From contig NZ_CP054856.1 in the NCBI RefSeq assembly GCF_018417475.1, forward strand, positions 3,627,001-3,691,000: 64,000 nucleotides of DNA, given 5' to 3'. Below are positions 7,616-18,446 of this stretch, in pieces. Under the pieces are notes generated by a model. The model ran no database searches. It was given only the letters and a program-made list of their open reading frames with translations, and was not told where the DNA came from. Position 1 is the first letter of the stretch, and every line of letters starts with the position of its first letter. A program made the translations under genes and the position numbers. Origin of the DNA: Novosphingobium decolorationis. Its GTDB lineage: Bacteria; Pseudomonadota; Alphaproteobacteria; Sphingomonadales; Sphingomonadaceae.

Positions 7616-8311
7616 ATGGATGGCCTGAGCGAACTTCGCATGTCTGATCTCTCCATGTCCGATCTCTCTGCTCGGATCGAAGGTCTTTACGAGACCATCG
7701 CCCGCACGCGCATGGCGGACATCGGCATACTCAATCCCCGTCTCGGTGTTTCGATGCGCGGCTTGCGGCGCTATGGGGAGAACCATGTCGGTATTCTGGT
7801 CACGCCCTGGTTCATGAATCTCCTGTTCCTTCCCGTGAATGCGCCGGGTTCGCCGGGTGGCGGGATCCCGCCGCGCATTGGCAGTTCGCGCACCTTCGCG
7901 TTGCCCTCGGGGACCTACGAGGGCATCGCGGGGCACGAGCTTGGCCTGGGCTGGCACTGGAGCTGTTCGCTGTTTTCGCCGATGTTCGAGTTCGCCGACA
8001 TGGAGGGCGCGGTGGAGACCGCCGACGTTTCGCTCGACCTGCTGTTCGACGCCCCCGAAGGCGCGCGTGGGAACGAGGCGGGGCAATCGGGACCCTCGGA
8101 GGAATTCCGCGCCGCGATGGTGCGTCCCGAAAGCCATGGCACTCTGGATGCGCGGCTTGCGGCTATCGAGGCACGCGAGGCCGAAGCCGATGCTGCGGCC
8201 GAGGCGGAGGCGCGCATTGCCGAGAGCCCCGAGCTGGAAACCGACGCGCCTCGCAGTCTCGACCGGCGCGCGCTGTTCGGTCTGCGGCGCAGCGAGGAGC
8301 AGCAGGGCTGA
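7616..8311 (+). CDS. hupJ: [NiFe]-hydrogenase assembly chaperone HupJ (HybE family)
   Basis: A 231-aa protein recognisable from LGVSMRGLRRYGENHVGILVTPWFMNLLFLP, followed by the FALPSGTYEG core of the HybE/HupJ family, which assists small- and large-subunit assembly before Tat export. The C-terminal third is an Ala/Glu-rich coiled segment ending in SLDRRALFGLRR, a terminal basic motif typical of the family. It is longer than most homologues because of the Ala/Glu spacer. It lies 4 bases after hupI and overlaps hupK by one base. Confidence 0.87.
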   Translation: MDGLSELRMSDLSMSDLSARIEGLYETIARTRMADIGILNPRLGVSMRGLRRYGENHVGILVTPWFMNLLFLPVNAPGSPGGGIPPRIGSSRTFALPSGTYEGIAGHELGLGWHWSCSLFSPMFEFADMEGAVETADVSLDLLFDAPEGARGNEAGQSGPSEEFRAAMVRPESHGTLDARLAAIEAREAEADAAAEAEARIAESPELETDAPRSLDRRALFGLRRSEEQQG

Positions 8312-9330
8312 TGGCGCAGGGGCCTTTCCTTCGCATCGACGTGCCTTTGCCCGGCCCGGGTGAGGGCGAGCCGATCTTCATCGACTATGCGGGCACCGGC
8401 CCGGTCGCGCGGCTGGTGACGGGCGCGCGTGCGGACGCGATGCCCGCGATGATCGGGCGGCTCTTCGCAATCTGCGTAGAGGCCCAGCAACTGGCCTGCC
8501 GTCTGGCGCTTGCGGCGGCGCAGAACCTCCAAATCGACGGGGCCGAGCTGGAGACGGCCCGCCAAGGCGTCAGCCTGGAGGCGGTACGCGAGACCGGGCT
8601 CCACATCCTCCTGGGCTGGCCCGCGCTTCTGGGCGAAGGCCCGGCCCATGCGGCGGCGGCGGCGTTGCTGGCGGCCACGCGAGGTGCCGGGGACGCCGGG
8701 GCGCTTGAAGAGGTGCTGGCGCGGGCGGTTTTCGGATGCTCGCCGGGGCAGTGGCTCGCAGAGCAGACAGGCGGCGGTGCCACGTTGCGTTGGGCCTTCG
8801 CAGGCGCAACGCCCGCCGCGCGGCTGCTGGCACGCGCCATCGATGCGAGCGAGGTGCCGCCCCATCCCGCGCCCGCGCCGGGAAGTCCGGTCGAGCGCTG
8901 CGCGGCGCAGGTGTTCGTCGCCCAGCTCGATCCCGGAAGCCTTGCCGCCCACCACGCGGCGCGCCTGTTCGAGCTCGCCCGGCTGGCAGCCCCCTACATT
9001 GCTGGCATGCCCCACGCCGCATTTCTTGCCGCGCGGTCCCACGCGCCCGGCCATGGCCGGGCGGAGATCGCCTGCGCGCGCGGAACCCTTGTTCACGAGG
9101 TCGAGGTGGCCGATGGGCGTATCGCGCGGTGCGAGATGCGCTCGCCTACCGATGTCGCCTTCGCGCCCTATGGGCCGGGCCGCATGTGGTTGCAGACCGT
9201 GGCCGACGGTACGCTCTCCTGGCCATGCGAACAGCGCGAGGCGGTCATGCGCGAGGTCGTCGCCGCAATCGATCCCTGCATGGAGTATCGCCTCACCTTC
9301 GCCGCGCTGGCCAAGCAGGGAGCGCTCTGA
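8311..9330 (+). CDS. hupK: hydrogenase expression/formation protein HupK
   Basis: A 339-aa relative of the hydrogenase large subunit. Remnants of the N-terminal metal motif (FAICVEAQQLACRLA) and a C-terminal segment (IDPCMEYRLTF) survive, while two of the four nickel cysteines are gone. The family is thought to act as a scaffold for the active site during HupL assembly under air. It lies between hupJ and hypA with one-base overlaps on both sides. Identity rests mainly on these degenerate motifs and the conserved gene order. Confidence 0.82.
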   Translation: MAQGPFLRIDVPLPGPGEGEPIFIDYAGTGPVARLVTGARADAMPAMIGRLFAICVEAQQLACRLALAAAQNLQIDGAELETARQGVSLEAVRETGLHILLGWPALLGEGPAHAAAAALLAATRGAGDAGALEEVLARAVFGCSPGQWLAEQTGGGATLRWAFAGATPAARLLARAIDASEVPPHPAPAPGSPVERCAAQVFVAQLDPGSLAAHHAARLFELARLAAPYIAGMPHAAFLAARSHAPGHGRAEIACARGTLVHEVEVADGRIARCEMRSPTDVAFAPYGPGRMWLQTVADGTLSWPCEQREAVMREVVAAIDPCMEYRLTFAALAKQGAL

Positions 9331-9670
9331 TGCATGAGATGGCGCTGTGCGAATCCATCCGCCAGATCATCGAGGAGCAGGCTGGCGCCCAGGGCTTTAC
9401 CCGGGTCGAGCGGGTCGCGCTGGATGTCGGGGCCTTCTCCGGCGTCGAGGTCGAGGCGCTGCGTTTCGGGTTCGATGTCGTGATGCGCGGGTCCCTCGCT
9501 GAGGAGGCGCGGCTCGAGATCCACCAATCCAAGGGGCAGGGCTGGTGCCTGCCCTGCGCGCGCGAAGTCGAGATCGCGCAGCGCTACGACGCCTGTCCGC
9601 ATTGCGGCAGCTACCAGCTGCAGGTGACGGGCGGCGAGAACCTGAGCATTCGTGAACTGGAGGTCTTCTG

Positions 9671-9671
<1 letters not shown>
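9330..9671 (+). CDS. hypA: nickel metallochaperone HypA
   Basis: Delivers Ni2+ to the large subunit together with HypB. The protein is 113 aa and begins [10 protein letters not shown], where His2 is the nickel ligand. A zinc site is formed by CLPC and CPHC around residues 73-93. The C-terminal [13 protein letters not shown] is characteristic. It overlaps hupK by a TGATG and hypB by one base. Confidence 0.95.
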
Positions 9672-10579
<908 letters not shown>

Positions 10580-10591
10580 GACCTTCACGCC

Positions 10592-10846
10592 ATGTGCCTT
10601 GCCATTCCCGCTCTTGTCACCGCCGTCCTTGCCGACGACATGGCCACCGTGTCGCTGGGCGGGGTGGTCAAGACCGTGTCCGTCGCGCTGCTCGATGAGG
10701 TTGCGGTGGGCGATTACGTCCTCCTTCACGTCGGCTATGCGCTCCACAAGATCAGCGAGGAGGAGGCCGAGCGGACCCTGGCAATGATGGCCGAGGGCGG
10801 ACTGCTCGAGGCCGAACTGGACGAGATCGCGGGAGACGCTGCATGA
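10592..10846 (+). CDS. hypC: hydrogenase maturation chaperone HypC
   Basis: An 84-aa chaperone starting MCLAIPALV, with the essential Cys2. With HypD it assembles the Fe(CN)2CO unit and hands it to the large subunit. The core VAVGDYVLLHVGYALHKI is typical. It begins 12 bases after hypB, and its stop overlaps the hypD start by four bases (ATGA). Confidence 0.94.
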   Translation: MCLAIPALVTAVLADDMATVSLGGVVKTVSVALLDEVAVGDYVLLHVGYALHKISEEEAERTLAMMAEGGLLEAELDEIAGDAA

Positions 10847-12009
10847 AGTACGTCGAGGAGTTCCGCGACCGCGCGTTGGCCGAAAAGCTGTCCGCCGCAA
10901 TCCGGGCCGAGGCCGATCCGGCACGCAGCTACAACTTCATGGAGTTTTGCGGCGGGCACACCCACGCGATCTTCCGGTACGGCGTGCAGGACCTCGTGCC
11001 CGGCAACGTCCACTTCGTCCACGGTCCGGGCTGCCCCGTCTGTATCCTGCCGATCCGCCGCCTTGATGATGCGATCGAACTGGCCGAGCGGCACGGCGTG
11101 ATCCTGTGCTCCTACGGAGACATGCTGCGCGTGCCCGGCTCGAAGCGGCGCTCGCTCCTGAGCGTGAAGGCACAAGGCGCGGACGTGCGGATGGTCTATT
11201 CCACGCTCGATGCGCTGGATATCGCGCGCAAGAACCCGGACCGGCAGGTCGTGTTCCTCGGCATCGGTTTCGAGACCACGACCCCGCCCACCGCGCTCGC
11301 CATCCGGCAGGCTGCGGACGAAGGGCTCACCAATTTCTCGGTCTTTTGCAACCATGTGCTGACGCCCGCGGCGATCCGCCATATCCTCGATGCGCCCGAC
11401 ATCGATCCCGAGGAGGCCGTGCATCTCGATGGGTTCCTGGGCCCCAGCCACGTCTCGACCGTGATCGGCTCCAGGCCCTACGAGTTTCTCTCCGAGACCT
11501 ACCGCAAGCCGGTGGTCATTGCAGGGTTCGAGCCGCTCGACGTCCTGCAGTCGGTGCTCATGCTGATCCGCCAGGTCAATGAAGGCCGCGTCGAGGTGGA
11601 GAACCAGTACGCGCGTGTCGTCACGCGCGAGGGCAACACCAAGGCACAGGACCTCGTCGACGAAATCTTCGAGCTGCGCCCGGCCTTCGAATGGCGCGGG
11701 CTTGGCATGGTGGCCAGGAGCGCACTTGCGATCCGGCCCGCCTATGCCCCCTTCGATGCCGAGGCGCGCTTTGACTTGAGCGAAAAGACCTCGCGCGAGG
11801 TCAAGTCGTGCGAATGTCCCGCGATCCTGCGCGGGGTGAAGAAGCCTAAGGACTGCAAGCTCTTCGGCAACGTGTGCACGCCCGACAACCCGATGGGCAG
11901 CTGCATGGTCAGCTCCGAAGGCTCGTGCGCGGCCTACTGGACGTACCGCCGCGCCGAGACACTGGCCGAGATGGCAAAGGACAAGGCCATGGCGGAGCAG
12001 GCCGCATGA
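10843..12009 (+). CDS. hypD: Fe-S scaffold protein HypD for Fe(CN)2CO assembly
   Basis: A 388-aa scaffold protein. Conserved motifs include FCGGHTHAIFRYG, GPGCPVC and GFETTTP, which hold the iron and the redox-active cysteines. A C-terminal set (CECPAILRG, CKLFGNVCTPDNPMGSCMVSSEGSCAAYW) ligates the 4Fe-4S cluster. HypD forms a complex with HypC that receives cyanide from HypE/HypF. It overlaps hypC and hypE by ATGA. Confidence 0.96.
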   Translation: MKYVEEFRDRALAEKLSAAIRAEADPARSYNFMEFCGGHTHAIFRYGVQDLVPGNVHFVHGPGCPVCILPIRRLDDAIELAERHGVILCSYGDMLRVPGSKRRSLLSVKAQGADVRMVYSTLDALDIARKNPDRQVVFLGIGFETTTPPTALAIRQAADEGLTNFSVFCNHVLTPAAIRHILDAPDIDPEEAVHLDGFLGPSHVSTVIGSRPYEFLSETYRKPVVIAGFEPLDVLQSVLMLIRQVNEGRVEVENQYARVVTREGNTKAQDLVDEIFELRPAFEWRGLGMVARSALAIRPAYAPFDAEARFDLSEKTSREVKSCECPAILRGVKKPKDCKLFGNVCTPDNPMGSCMVSSEGSCAAYWTYRRAETLAEMAKDKAMAEQAA

Positions 12010-13052
12010 CCGCGATGCAGCCGATCCGCGCCAAGCGCTTTCACGCGGACGCGCGCGTGACGATGAGCCACGGCGGGGGTGGTCGGGCGACAAGCGAACT
12101 CATTGCCTCTGTTTTCGCGCCCCATTTCGCGAACCCGCTACTGGAGCAGGGCCATGACGCGGCGCGGCTGGACCGTCCGGCCGGGCGCATCGTCGTCTCG
12201 ACCGATGGGCACGTGATCTCGCCGCTGTTCTTCCCCGGCGGCGACATTGGTTCGCTCGCCGTCCATGGTACGCTCAACGATGTGGCGATGGGGGGCGCGC
12301 AGCCGATCGCGCTGACGGCCGCCTTCGTGATCGAGGAGGGCTTCCCGCTTGCCGACCTCGAACGTATTGCCGCCTCGATGGGCGAAGCCGCCCGCCGCGC
12401 CGGGGTGCCCATCGCCACCGGGGACACCAAGGTTGTCGAGCGGGGCAAGGGCGACGGCGTCTTCATCACCACCACTGGCATCGGCGTCGTGCCGGACGGT
12501 GTCGAGATCGGCCCGGACCGGCTTGCCGCCGGCCAGGCGATCCTCCTTTCGGGCACGCTGGGCGATCATGGCGTCGCGATCATGTCGCAGCGCCAGGGGC
12601 TGGAGTTCGAGACCACGATCACCTCTGACAGCGCCGCGCTCCACCACATGGTCGCCGACATGGTGGCCGCGGTGCCGGGCATCGCGCTGCTGCGCGATCC
12701 CACGCGCGGCGGGCTCTCCTCCACGCTCAACGAACTGGTCGAGGGCACGCGGCTGGGCGTGCTGATCGAAGAAGCGGCGATCCCGGTGAAGGGCGAGGTC
12801 GCCTCGGCCTGCGAGCTGCTTGGCCTCGATCCACTCCACATCGCCAACGAGGGCAAGCTGGTCTGCATCTGCGAGGAAGCCGATGCGCAAACGCTGCTCG
12901 CCATCATGCGCACCCATGGCGAGGGCACCGATGCCGCGCGGATCGGTACGGTCACGGCCGAAGAGCCCGGCTTCGTGCGCATGACCACCGCGATCGGGGG
13001 CACGCGCATTGTCGACTGGCTTTCGGGCGAACAATTGCCGAGGATCTGCTGA
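12006..13052 (+). CDS. hypE: carbamoyl-phosphate-derived cyanide synthase HypE
   Basis: A PurM-like ATPase of 348 aa. It dehydrates the carbamoyl group placed by HypF on its C-terminal cysteine, producing the CN ligands. The N terminus holds the conserved MSHGGGGRATSELI, and LRDPTRGGLSSTLNE lies in the ATP-binding core. The essential last residues PRIC are present and end the protein. The start at 12006 overlaps hypD; its stop overlaps the regulator gene by one base. Confidence 0.96.
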   Translation: MTAMQPIRAKRFHADARVTMSHGGGGRATSELIASVFAPHFANPLLEQGHDAARLDRPAGRIVVSTDGHVISPLFFPGGDIGSLAVHGTLNDVAMGGAQPIALTAAFVIEEGFPLADLERIAASMGEAARRAGVPIATGDTKVVERGKGDGVFITTTGIGVVPDGVEIGPDRLAAGQAILLSGTLGDHGVAIMSQRQGLEFETTITSDSAALHHMVADMVAAVPGIALLRDPTRGGLSSTLNELVEGTRLGVLIEEAAIPVKGEVASACELLGLDPLHIANEGKLVCICEEADAQTLLAIMRTHGEGTDAARIGTVTAEEPGFVRMTTAIGGTRIVDWLSGEQLPRIC

Positions 13053-14581
13053 TGCCCGATTCCGTCTCCAGCTTGCCGGTGGTGCTTGTCGTCGACGACG
13101 AGATCCGCTCGCTCGAATCGCTGCGCCGCATTCTCGACCACGATTTCGAGGTCCTGACCGCCGCCAGTACGGCGGCGGCCGAGCGGCACCTGGAGGCGCA
13201 GAACGTCCACGTCATCCTGTGCGACCAGCGCATGCCCGAACGCACCGGCGTCGACTTCCTGACCGAGGTGAAGACCCGTTGGCCCGACGTGATCCGCATG
13301 ATCATCTCGGGCTACACCGACGCCCACGACATCATCGATGGCATCAATGACGCGGGGATCTTCCAGTACATCACCAAGCCCTGGCATCCCGACAACCTGC
13401 TGCTGACGCTGAAGGCCGCCTGCCGCCTGTTCGACCTCCAGCGCCAGAATGACCTGCTCGCCATCGAACTTAAGATGCTGCCCGAAGCGGCCGACAAGCT
13501 GGTGGGTGAGAGGCGCGACAAGCTGCGCCGTGCCTACAGCTTCGAGGACGGCATCGTGCGCGCGCCGGGCAGCCCGATGGAGGATGTCTGTCGCCAGCTG
13601 GCCGATGTCGCTCCGTATGACCTTCCCGTCCTTCTGTTCGGCGCATCGGGCACCGGCAAGGAACTCGCCGCGCGGGCTTTGCACTATGGCTCGCACCGCT
13701 GGGACAAGCCTTTCGTGGTCGAGAACTGCGGCGCGCTGCCCGACGAGCTGCTGGAAAGCGAGCTCTTCGGCCACCGCAAGGGCGCCTTTACCGGCGCGGT
13801 TGCCGACCACATCGGCCTGTTCGAGCGCGCCGATGGTGGCACCGTCTTCCTCGACGAGATTGGCGAGGTTTCGGCCGCTTTCCAGGTCAAGTTGCTGCGC
13901 GTGCTGCAGGAGGGCGAGGTGCGCCCGCTTGGCGGAACCGTCACGCGCAAGGTCAATGTGCGCGTGATCGCGGCGACCAACCGCAACCTCGACGAGGAAG
14001 TGCGGGCCAAGCGCTTCCGTGCGGACCTGTTCTACCGCCTTGCCGGGATGATCGTGCGCCTGCCTGACCTCAAGGACCGTACCTGCGACCTGCCGGTTCT
14101 TGTCGAGGCCATTCTCGGGCAGGCGACGAAGTCCATGGACAAGCCGGTCCGGGGCGTGAGCGAGGCGGCCATGGCGCGGCTCGTTGCCTATCCCTGGCCG
14201 GGCAACGTGCGCGAACTCCAGAACGAGGTGCAGCGCATGGTGGTGCGCGGGCGTGAGGGCGACTGGCTCGATGTCGATGTCCTCTCCTCGCGCGTGCGCC
14301 GCGGCGGCGAAGGGGCCGCCCTGCGCGTCGAGACCGCGAACGAGGCGCCTGCCGAGAGCCCGGCTCACGCACCCCGTTCGGGCGCCCAGGAGAGCGGTAC
14401 GCTCAAGGAGCGGGTCGAGGCTTTGGAGGCCGAGATGATCCGCGACGCGCTGATCCGCCATCGCTGGAACAAGAGCCAGGTTGCGCGTGAACTGGGCCTC
14501 TCGCGCGTGGGGCTGCGCTCCAAGCTCGACCGCTACGGGCTTGAGAACGTCCATCCCATCGCCCGCCGCGTGGCGCACTGA
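13052..14581 (+). CDS. hoxA: sigma-54-dependent response regulator, HoxA/HupR type
   Basis: A transcription activator of 509 aa for the hup promoters. The receiver domain (residues 8-125) has the acidic pocket VVDDE and phospho-acceptor D58 in LCDQRMP. The AAA+ domain carries a Walker A-like GASGTGKE, the sigma-54 contact loop GAFTGA (244-249) and a Walker B in [11 protein letters not shown] Fis-type helix-turn-helix ends the protein ([20 protein letters not shown]). In relatives the unphosphorylated form activates and the cognate kinase represses when no H2 is sensed. Both sigma-54 promoters found in this locus are plausible targets. Confidence 0.93.
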   Translation: MPDSVSSLPVVLVVDDEIRSLESLRRILDHDFEVLTAASTAAAERHLEAQNVHVILCDQRMPERTGVDFLTEVKTRWPDVIRMIISGYTDAHDIIDGINDAGIFQYITKPWHPDNLLLTLKAACRLFDLQRQNDLLAIELKMLPEAADKLVGERRDKLRRAYSFEDGIVRAPGSPMEDVCRQLADVAPYDLPVLLFGASGTGKELAARALHYGSHRWDKPFVVENCGALPDELLESELFGHRKGAFTGAVADHIGLFERADGGTVFLDEIGEVSAAFQVKLLRVLQEGEVRPLGGTVTRKVNVRVIAATNRNLDEEVRAKRFRADLFYRLAGMIVRLPDLKDRTCDLPVLVEAILGQATKSMDKPVRGVSEAAMARLVAYPWPGNVRELQNEVQRMVVRGREGDWLDVDVLSSRVRRGGEGAALRVETANEAPAESPAHAPRSGAQESGTLKERVEALEAEMIRDALIRHRWNKSQVARELGLSRVGLRSKLDRYGLENVHPIARRVAH

Positions 14582-14584
14582 TCC

Positions 14585-15967
14585 GTGGCGGACCAGGGAC
14601 ACCGAGGGACCCCGACACCCCCGCCGCTGCTGGCGGGCGGGATCGACGGGATCGCCGGGGCCCTTGGCGAGGGCGGCGGCGAGGAGCTTTGGATCGAGGT
14701 CATCCAGCAGATGGATGCGGTCTATTCCGAGCTCGTGGAATCGCAGACCGCGCTGGAGGAACAGCACCGCGAACTGGGCGAGGCGCACGACTTCATCGGT
14801 TCGGTACTAGATGCCATGACCGATGTCGTCATCGCCTGCGATGCCGAGGGGCATATCCTGCGCACCAACCGCGCGCTCGTCCGCATCCTGGGGGAGAGCG
14901 AGGAGGCGCTGCTCGGGCGCGAGGTCGAGGCGCTCTTTGCGCCCGGCGAGCGCAAGGACGTGCATGCGGCCATGAACGAGGTGCGCGCGGGCACGCTGGT
15001 CGACCAGCGCGAATGGCACCTCCAGATGCCCGGCGGAGCGCTTGGCCTCATCTCCACCAACATCGCCCCGCGCCGCGAGGGAAGTGTGCGCTCTTGCGGC
15101 TTCGTCTTCGTGGGGCGGCCGCTGGGCGAACTGCAGCGCGCCTACCGCGAACTCGACGAGGCGCACAGCACGCTGAAGCGCACGCAGGAACAGCTCCTGA
15201 TGAGCGAGAAGATGGCCGCACTCGGCCGCCTTGTCGCGGGCGTCGCGCACGAGCTCAACAACCCGATCAGCTTTGTCTTCGGCAACATGTACGCGCTCAA
15301 GCGCTACGGCGAGGCAATCGCGCGCTATCTGGAGGCGACGGGCCGCGCGCCCTCCGACCCCGAACTGGAGGCGCTGCGCACGCAGTTGCGCATCGACCGT
15401 ATCCTCGAAGACATCGGCCCACTCGTCGACGGGACGCTGGAAGGTGCCGAGCGCGTGCGCGACATCGTCCAGGACCTGCGGCGCTTTTCCTCCAATCAGG
15501 AGGAGACGCCCGAGACCTTCAATCTCACCCGGCTTGTGCGCACGGCGGCGGAATGGGTGGCCAAGGCCCAGCGCGCGCGGCCCGACTTCCACTTCGAGCT
15601 ACCCGATCCGCTCGACGTGACAAGCCGCAAGGGCCAGCTGCACCAGATCGCGGTAAACCTGATCCAGAACGCCTGCGACGCGCTGGAGGGGCGCGAGGCC
15701 GGCGAGGTGCAGGTGACGGCCTGGCGGGAGGGCGCGCTGGTCTACCTGGAGGTGGCGGACAACGGACCGGGCATCGCGCCCGCCAATCGGGACAAGATCT
15801 TCGAACCCTTCTTTACCACCAAGCCGATCGGTTCGGGTACGGGGCTGGGGCTCTACGTCAGCTACAACATGGCCGCTAAGCTGGGCGGCAGCCTTGCCTA
15901 CGCCGAGAACGCGTCGGGGGGCGCCTCGTTCATCCTCGCGCTTCCGGCTGGCGAGGGCACGCCATGA
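14585..15967 (+). CDS. hupT: PAS-domain sensor histidine kinase HupT/HoxJ
   Basis: A soluble histidine kinase of 460 aa that pairs with the adjacent regulator and receives the H2 signal from HupUV. A coiled start is followed by a PAS domain ([20 protein letters not shown], residues about 75-185). The H-box [18 protein letters not shown] holds H222, and the ATPase domain has N, G1 and G2 boxes ([28 protein letters not shown]). No transmembrane helix is seen. The start is a GTG 3 bases after the regulator stop, and its stop overlaps hupU by four bases. Confidence 0.92.
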   Translation: MADQGHRGTPTPPPLLAGGIDGIAGALGEGGGEELWIEVIQQMDAVYSELVESQTALEEQHRELGEAHDFIGSVLDAMTDVVIACDAEGHILRTNRALVRILGESEEALLGREVEALFAPGERKDVHAAMNEVRAGTLVDQREWHLQMPGGALGLISTNIAPRREGSVRSCGFVFVGRPLGELQRAYRELDEAHSTLKRTQEQLLMSEKMAALGRLVAGVAHELNNPISFVFGNMYALKRYGEAIARYLEATGRAPSDPELEALRTQLRIDRILEDIGPLVDGTLEGAERVRDIVQDLRRFSSNQEETPETFNLTRLVRTAAEWVAKAQRARPDFHFELPDPLDVTSRKGQLHQIAVNLIQNACDALEGREAGEVQVTAWREGALVYLEVADNGPGIAPANRDKIFEPFFTTKPIGSGTGLGLYVSYNMAAKLGGSLAYAENASGGASFILALPAGEGTP

Positions 15968-16998
15968 CGCGGCCCGTGCGCCTGCTCTGGCTGCAATCGG
16001 GGGGCTGCGGGGGCTGTACGCTTTCGCTGCTCGGCGCGCAGGGGCCCGATCTCGTCTCGGCCCTGGAACTGGCCGGGGTGGAGATCGTCTGGCACCCGTC
16101 GCTGAGCGCGGCCAGCGGACGCGAGGCGCGCGCGCGGATCGAGGCGGTGGCCTCTGGAGAGGAACCTCTCGACATCTTCTGCCTCGAAGGTTCGGTGATG
16201 ACCGGCCCCGATGGCACCGGCCTGTTTCACCGCATGGCCGGAACCGACGAGGCGATGATGCGCGTGATCGAGCGCGTGGCGGTTCGGGCCGATTATGTCC
16301 TGGCGGTTGGCAGCTGCGCGGCCTTCGGCGGGATCACGGCGGCGGGCGGCAACGAGGTCGGTGCGGTGGGGCTTGCCTACGACGGACGCCAGGCGGGCGG
16401 TTTGCTGGGCCCCGAATTTCGTTCGGGCAAGGGCCTGCCGGTCATCAACATTGCGGGCTGTCCGATCCACCCCGACTGGTTTACCCAGACCGTTCAGCAG
16501 ATTGCGGCAGGGGTCTTCGATGAACGCGATATCGACGAGTGGCAAAGGCCGCTCGCCTACACCGGGCATCTTGTCCACCATGGATGCGCGCGCAACGAGT
16601 TCTACGAGTTCAAGGCGAGCGCGGAGAACCTGTGCGACATGGGCTGCATGATGGAGCACCTGGGCTGCAAGGGCACGCAGGCGCGCGCGGACTGCAACAT
16701 CCGCGCCTGGAACGGCTCGGGCTCCTGCCTGGATGGCAACTATCCCTGCATCAACTGCACCGCGCCGGGTTTCGAGGAGCCGGGCCATGAATTCACCCAG
16801 ACGCCCAAGATCTCCGGCATCCCGGTGGGCTTGCCAACCGACATGCCCAAGGCCTGGTTCGTCGCGCTCGCCTCGCTGTCGAAGGCGGCCACGCCCGCAC
16901 GCCTGAAGGACAACGCCGCGCGCGACCGCATGGTGACGTTGCCCAGGGATAAGGCGCGTGACGCAGCTGCGGCCAAGCCGGGCAAGGGCAAGCGATGA
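15964..16998 (+). CDS. hupU: regulatory (H2-sensing) hydrogenase small subunit HupU/HoxB
   Basis: A 344-aa Fe-S subunit of a cytoplasmic hydrogenase sensor. It begins at once with LLWLQSGGCGGCTLSLL. There is no Tat signal and no C-terminal anchor, the features that separate sensors from the uptake enzyme HupS. Later cluster-binding cysteines occur in VGSCAAFGG, NIAGCPIHPDW, HHGCARNEFYEFK, CMMEHLGCKG and the CINCTAPGF region. It overlaps hupT and hupV by ATGA and TGATG-type junctions, and works with HupV upstream of HupT. Confidence 0.94.
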   Translation: MTRPVRLLWLQSGGCGGCTLSLLGAQGPDLVSALELAGVEIVWHPSLSAASGREARARIEAVASGEEPLDIFCLEGSVMTGPDGTGLFHRMAGTDEAMMRVIERVAVRADYVLAVGSCAAFGGITAAGGNEVGAVGLAYDGRQAGGLLGPEFRSGKGLPVINIAGCPIHPDWFTQTVQQIAAGVFDERDIDEWQRPLAYTGHLVHHGCARNEFYEFKASAENLCDMGCMMEHLGCKGTQARADCNIRAWNGSGSCLDGNYPCINCTAPGFEEPGHEFTQTPKISGIPVGLPTDMPKAWFVALASLSKAATPARLKDNAARDRMVTLPRDKARDAAAAKPGKGKR

Positions 16999-18446
16999 GC
17001 GGGGAGGGCACGCGCCTCATCATGGGGCCCTTCAATCGGGTCGAGGGCGATCTGGAAGTACGCCTCGACACCAGCCTCGACACGGTGGTCAGCGCCGAGG
17101 TTTCCTCGCCGCTCTACCGTGGGTTCGAGCGCATGCTGGTGGGAAAGCCGGTCCACGACGCGCTGGTCTATGCGCCGCGCATCTGCGGGATCTGCTCGGT
17201 CTCGCAGTCGGTCGCCGCGGCGCGCGCGCTGGCGAAGCTCAGTCCGGCTGCCCTGCCCGAGGCTGGAGCGCATGCGGTGAACCTCGTCCACGCGGTCGAG
17301 AACCTAGCCGATCACTTCACCCACTTCCACCTCTTCTTCATGCCCGACTTCGCGCGCGAGGTGTACGCAGCAGAGCCCTGGTACGAGGGCATCGCCGCGC
17401 GCTTTCGTGCGATCACGGGCAGTGCTGTGCGCGAGGCCTTGCAGGCGCGCGCCAGCTGGATGGAGATCATGGGGCTGCTGGCGGGCAAGTGGCCGCACAC
17501 GCTCTCGATCCAGCCTGGCGGCTCGACCCGGGCGATCTCGCGGCCTGAGAAGGTCCAGGTCCTCACCCTCATCCGCCGCTTTCGCCAGTACCTGGAAGCC
17601 ACGCTCTTCGGGGACAGCCTGGAAGCCGTGGGCGAGCTGGCAAGCGCCGAGGCTCTTCACGCCTGGAGCGAGGGGCGCAGCAGCGACTTTGCGCAGTTCC
17701 TCCAGGTGGCGCGCGCGCTGGAGCTGGACCGGCTCGGGCGCACGCGCAACGCGCACATGAGCTTTGGCGCCTATGAACTGGGGACAGGGCATCTCTTCGC
17801 GCAAGGGGTGTGGGTGGCCGGCGCGGTGCAGCCGCTCGAGACCGCCTCCATCGCCGAGGACGTGAGCCACGCCTGGTACGCGCAAGGCCCCGGAGCGAAG
17901 GGCCCGCTGCGCGATGCGCCGGTGCCCGACGTGCAGAACGAGGATGCCTACTCGTGGTGCAAGGCGCCGCGTCTGGGTGGACAGGTGGTGGAAGTCGGCG
18001 CGCTCTCCCGCCTCCTCGTGGAGGGCCATCCCCTCGCACTCGATATGGCCCGCAAGGGCGGCAATGTCACCGCGCGTATCGTGGCGCGCATGCTCGAACT
18101 CGCCCTCGTCGTACCGGCGATGGAAACGTGGATTTCCGCGATCGATCCCGAGGCACCCTTCATCGACCACAGCGCGCTGGCCCCGGCCGGGGAAGGCGCT
18201 GGCCTGACCGAGGCCGCGCGCGGATCACTTGGGCACTGGCTGCGCGCGGACGCAGGGCGGATCGACCATTACCAGATCATCGCGCCCACCACCTGGAACT
18301 TCAGCCCGCGCGACAAGCGGGGTGTTCCGGGCCCCTTGGAGCAGGCGCTGGAGGGAACCCCGATCCGGCCCGGCGAAGAGGAGCCGGTGGCGGTACAGCA
18401 TGTGGTTCGCTCGTTCGACCCCTGCATGGTCTGCACGGTGCACTGA
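16995..18446 (+). CDS. hupV: regulatory hydrogenase large subunit HupV/HoxC
   Basis: The 483-aa NiFe subunit of the H2 sensor. It has N-terminal RICGICSVSQS and C-terminal DPCMVCTVH. The protein ends exactly at that His: it has no cleavable tail, so unlike HupL it does not need HupD, as is normal for regulatory hydrogenases. It pairs with HupU and feeds the kinase HupT. It overlaps hypF by one base (TGATG). Confidence 0.95.
   Translation: MSGEGTRLIMGPFNRVEGDLEVRLDTSLDTVVSAEVSSPLYRGFERMLVGKPVHDALVYAPRICGICSVSQSVAAARALAKLSPAALPEAGAHAVNLVHAVENLADHFTHFHLFFMPDFAREVYAAEPWYEGIAARFRAITGSAVREALQARASWMEIMGLLAGKWPHTLSIQPGGSTRAISRPEKVQVLTLIRRFRQYLEATLFGDSLEAVGELASAEALHAWSEGRSSDFAQFLQVARALELDRLGRTRNAHMSFGAYELGTGHLFAQGVWVAGAVQPLETASIAEDVSHAWYAQGPGAKGPLRDAPVPDVQNEDAYSWCKAPRLGGQVVEVGALSRLLVEGHPLALDMARKGGNVTARIVARMLELALVVPAMETWISAIDPEAPFIDHSALAPAGEGAGLTEAARGSLGHWLRADAGRIDHYQIIAPTTWNFSPRDKRGVPGPLEQALEGTPIRPGEEEPVAVQHVVRSFDPCMVCTVH

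Noticed and set aside
15964..18446. Second catalytic hydrogenase
   Set aside because: HupU lacks a Tat signal and anchor, and HupV lacks the cleaved tail. Together with the adjacent kinase this identifies a regulatory hydrogenase.
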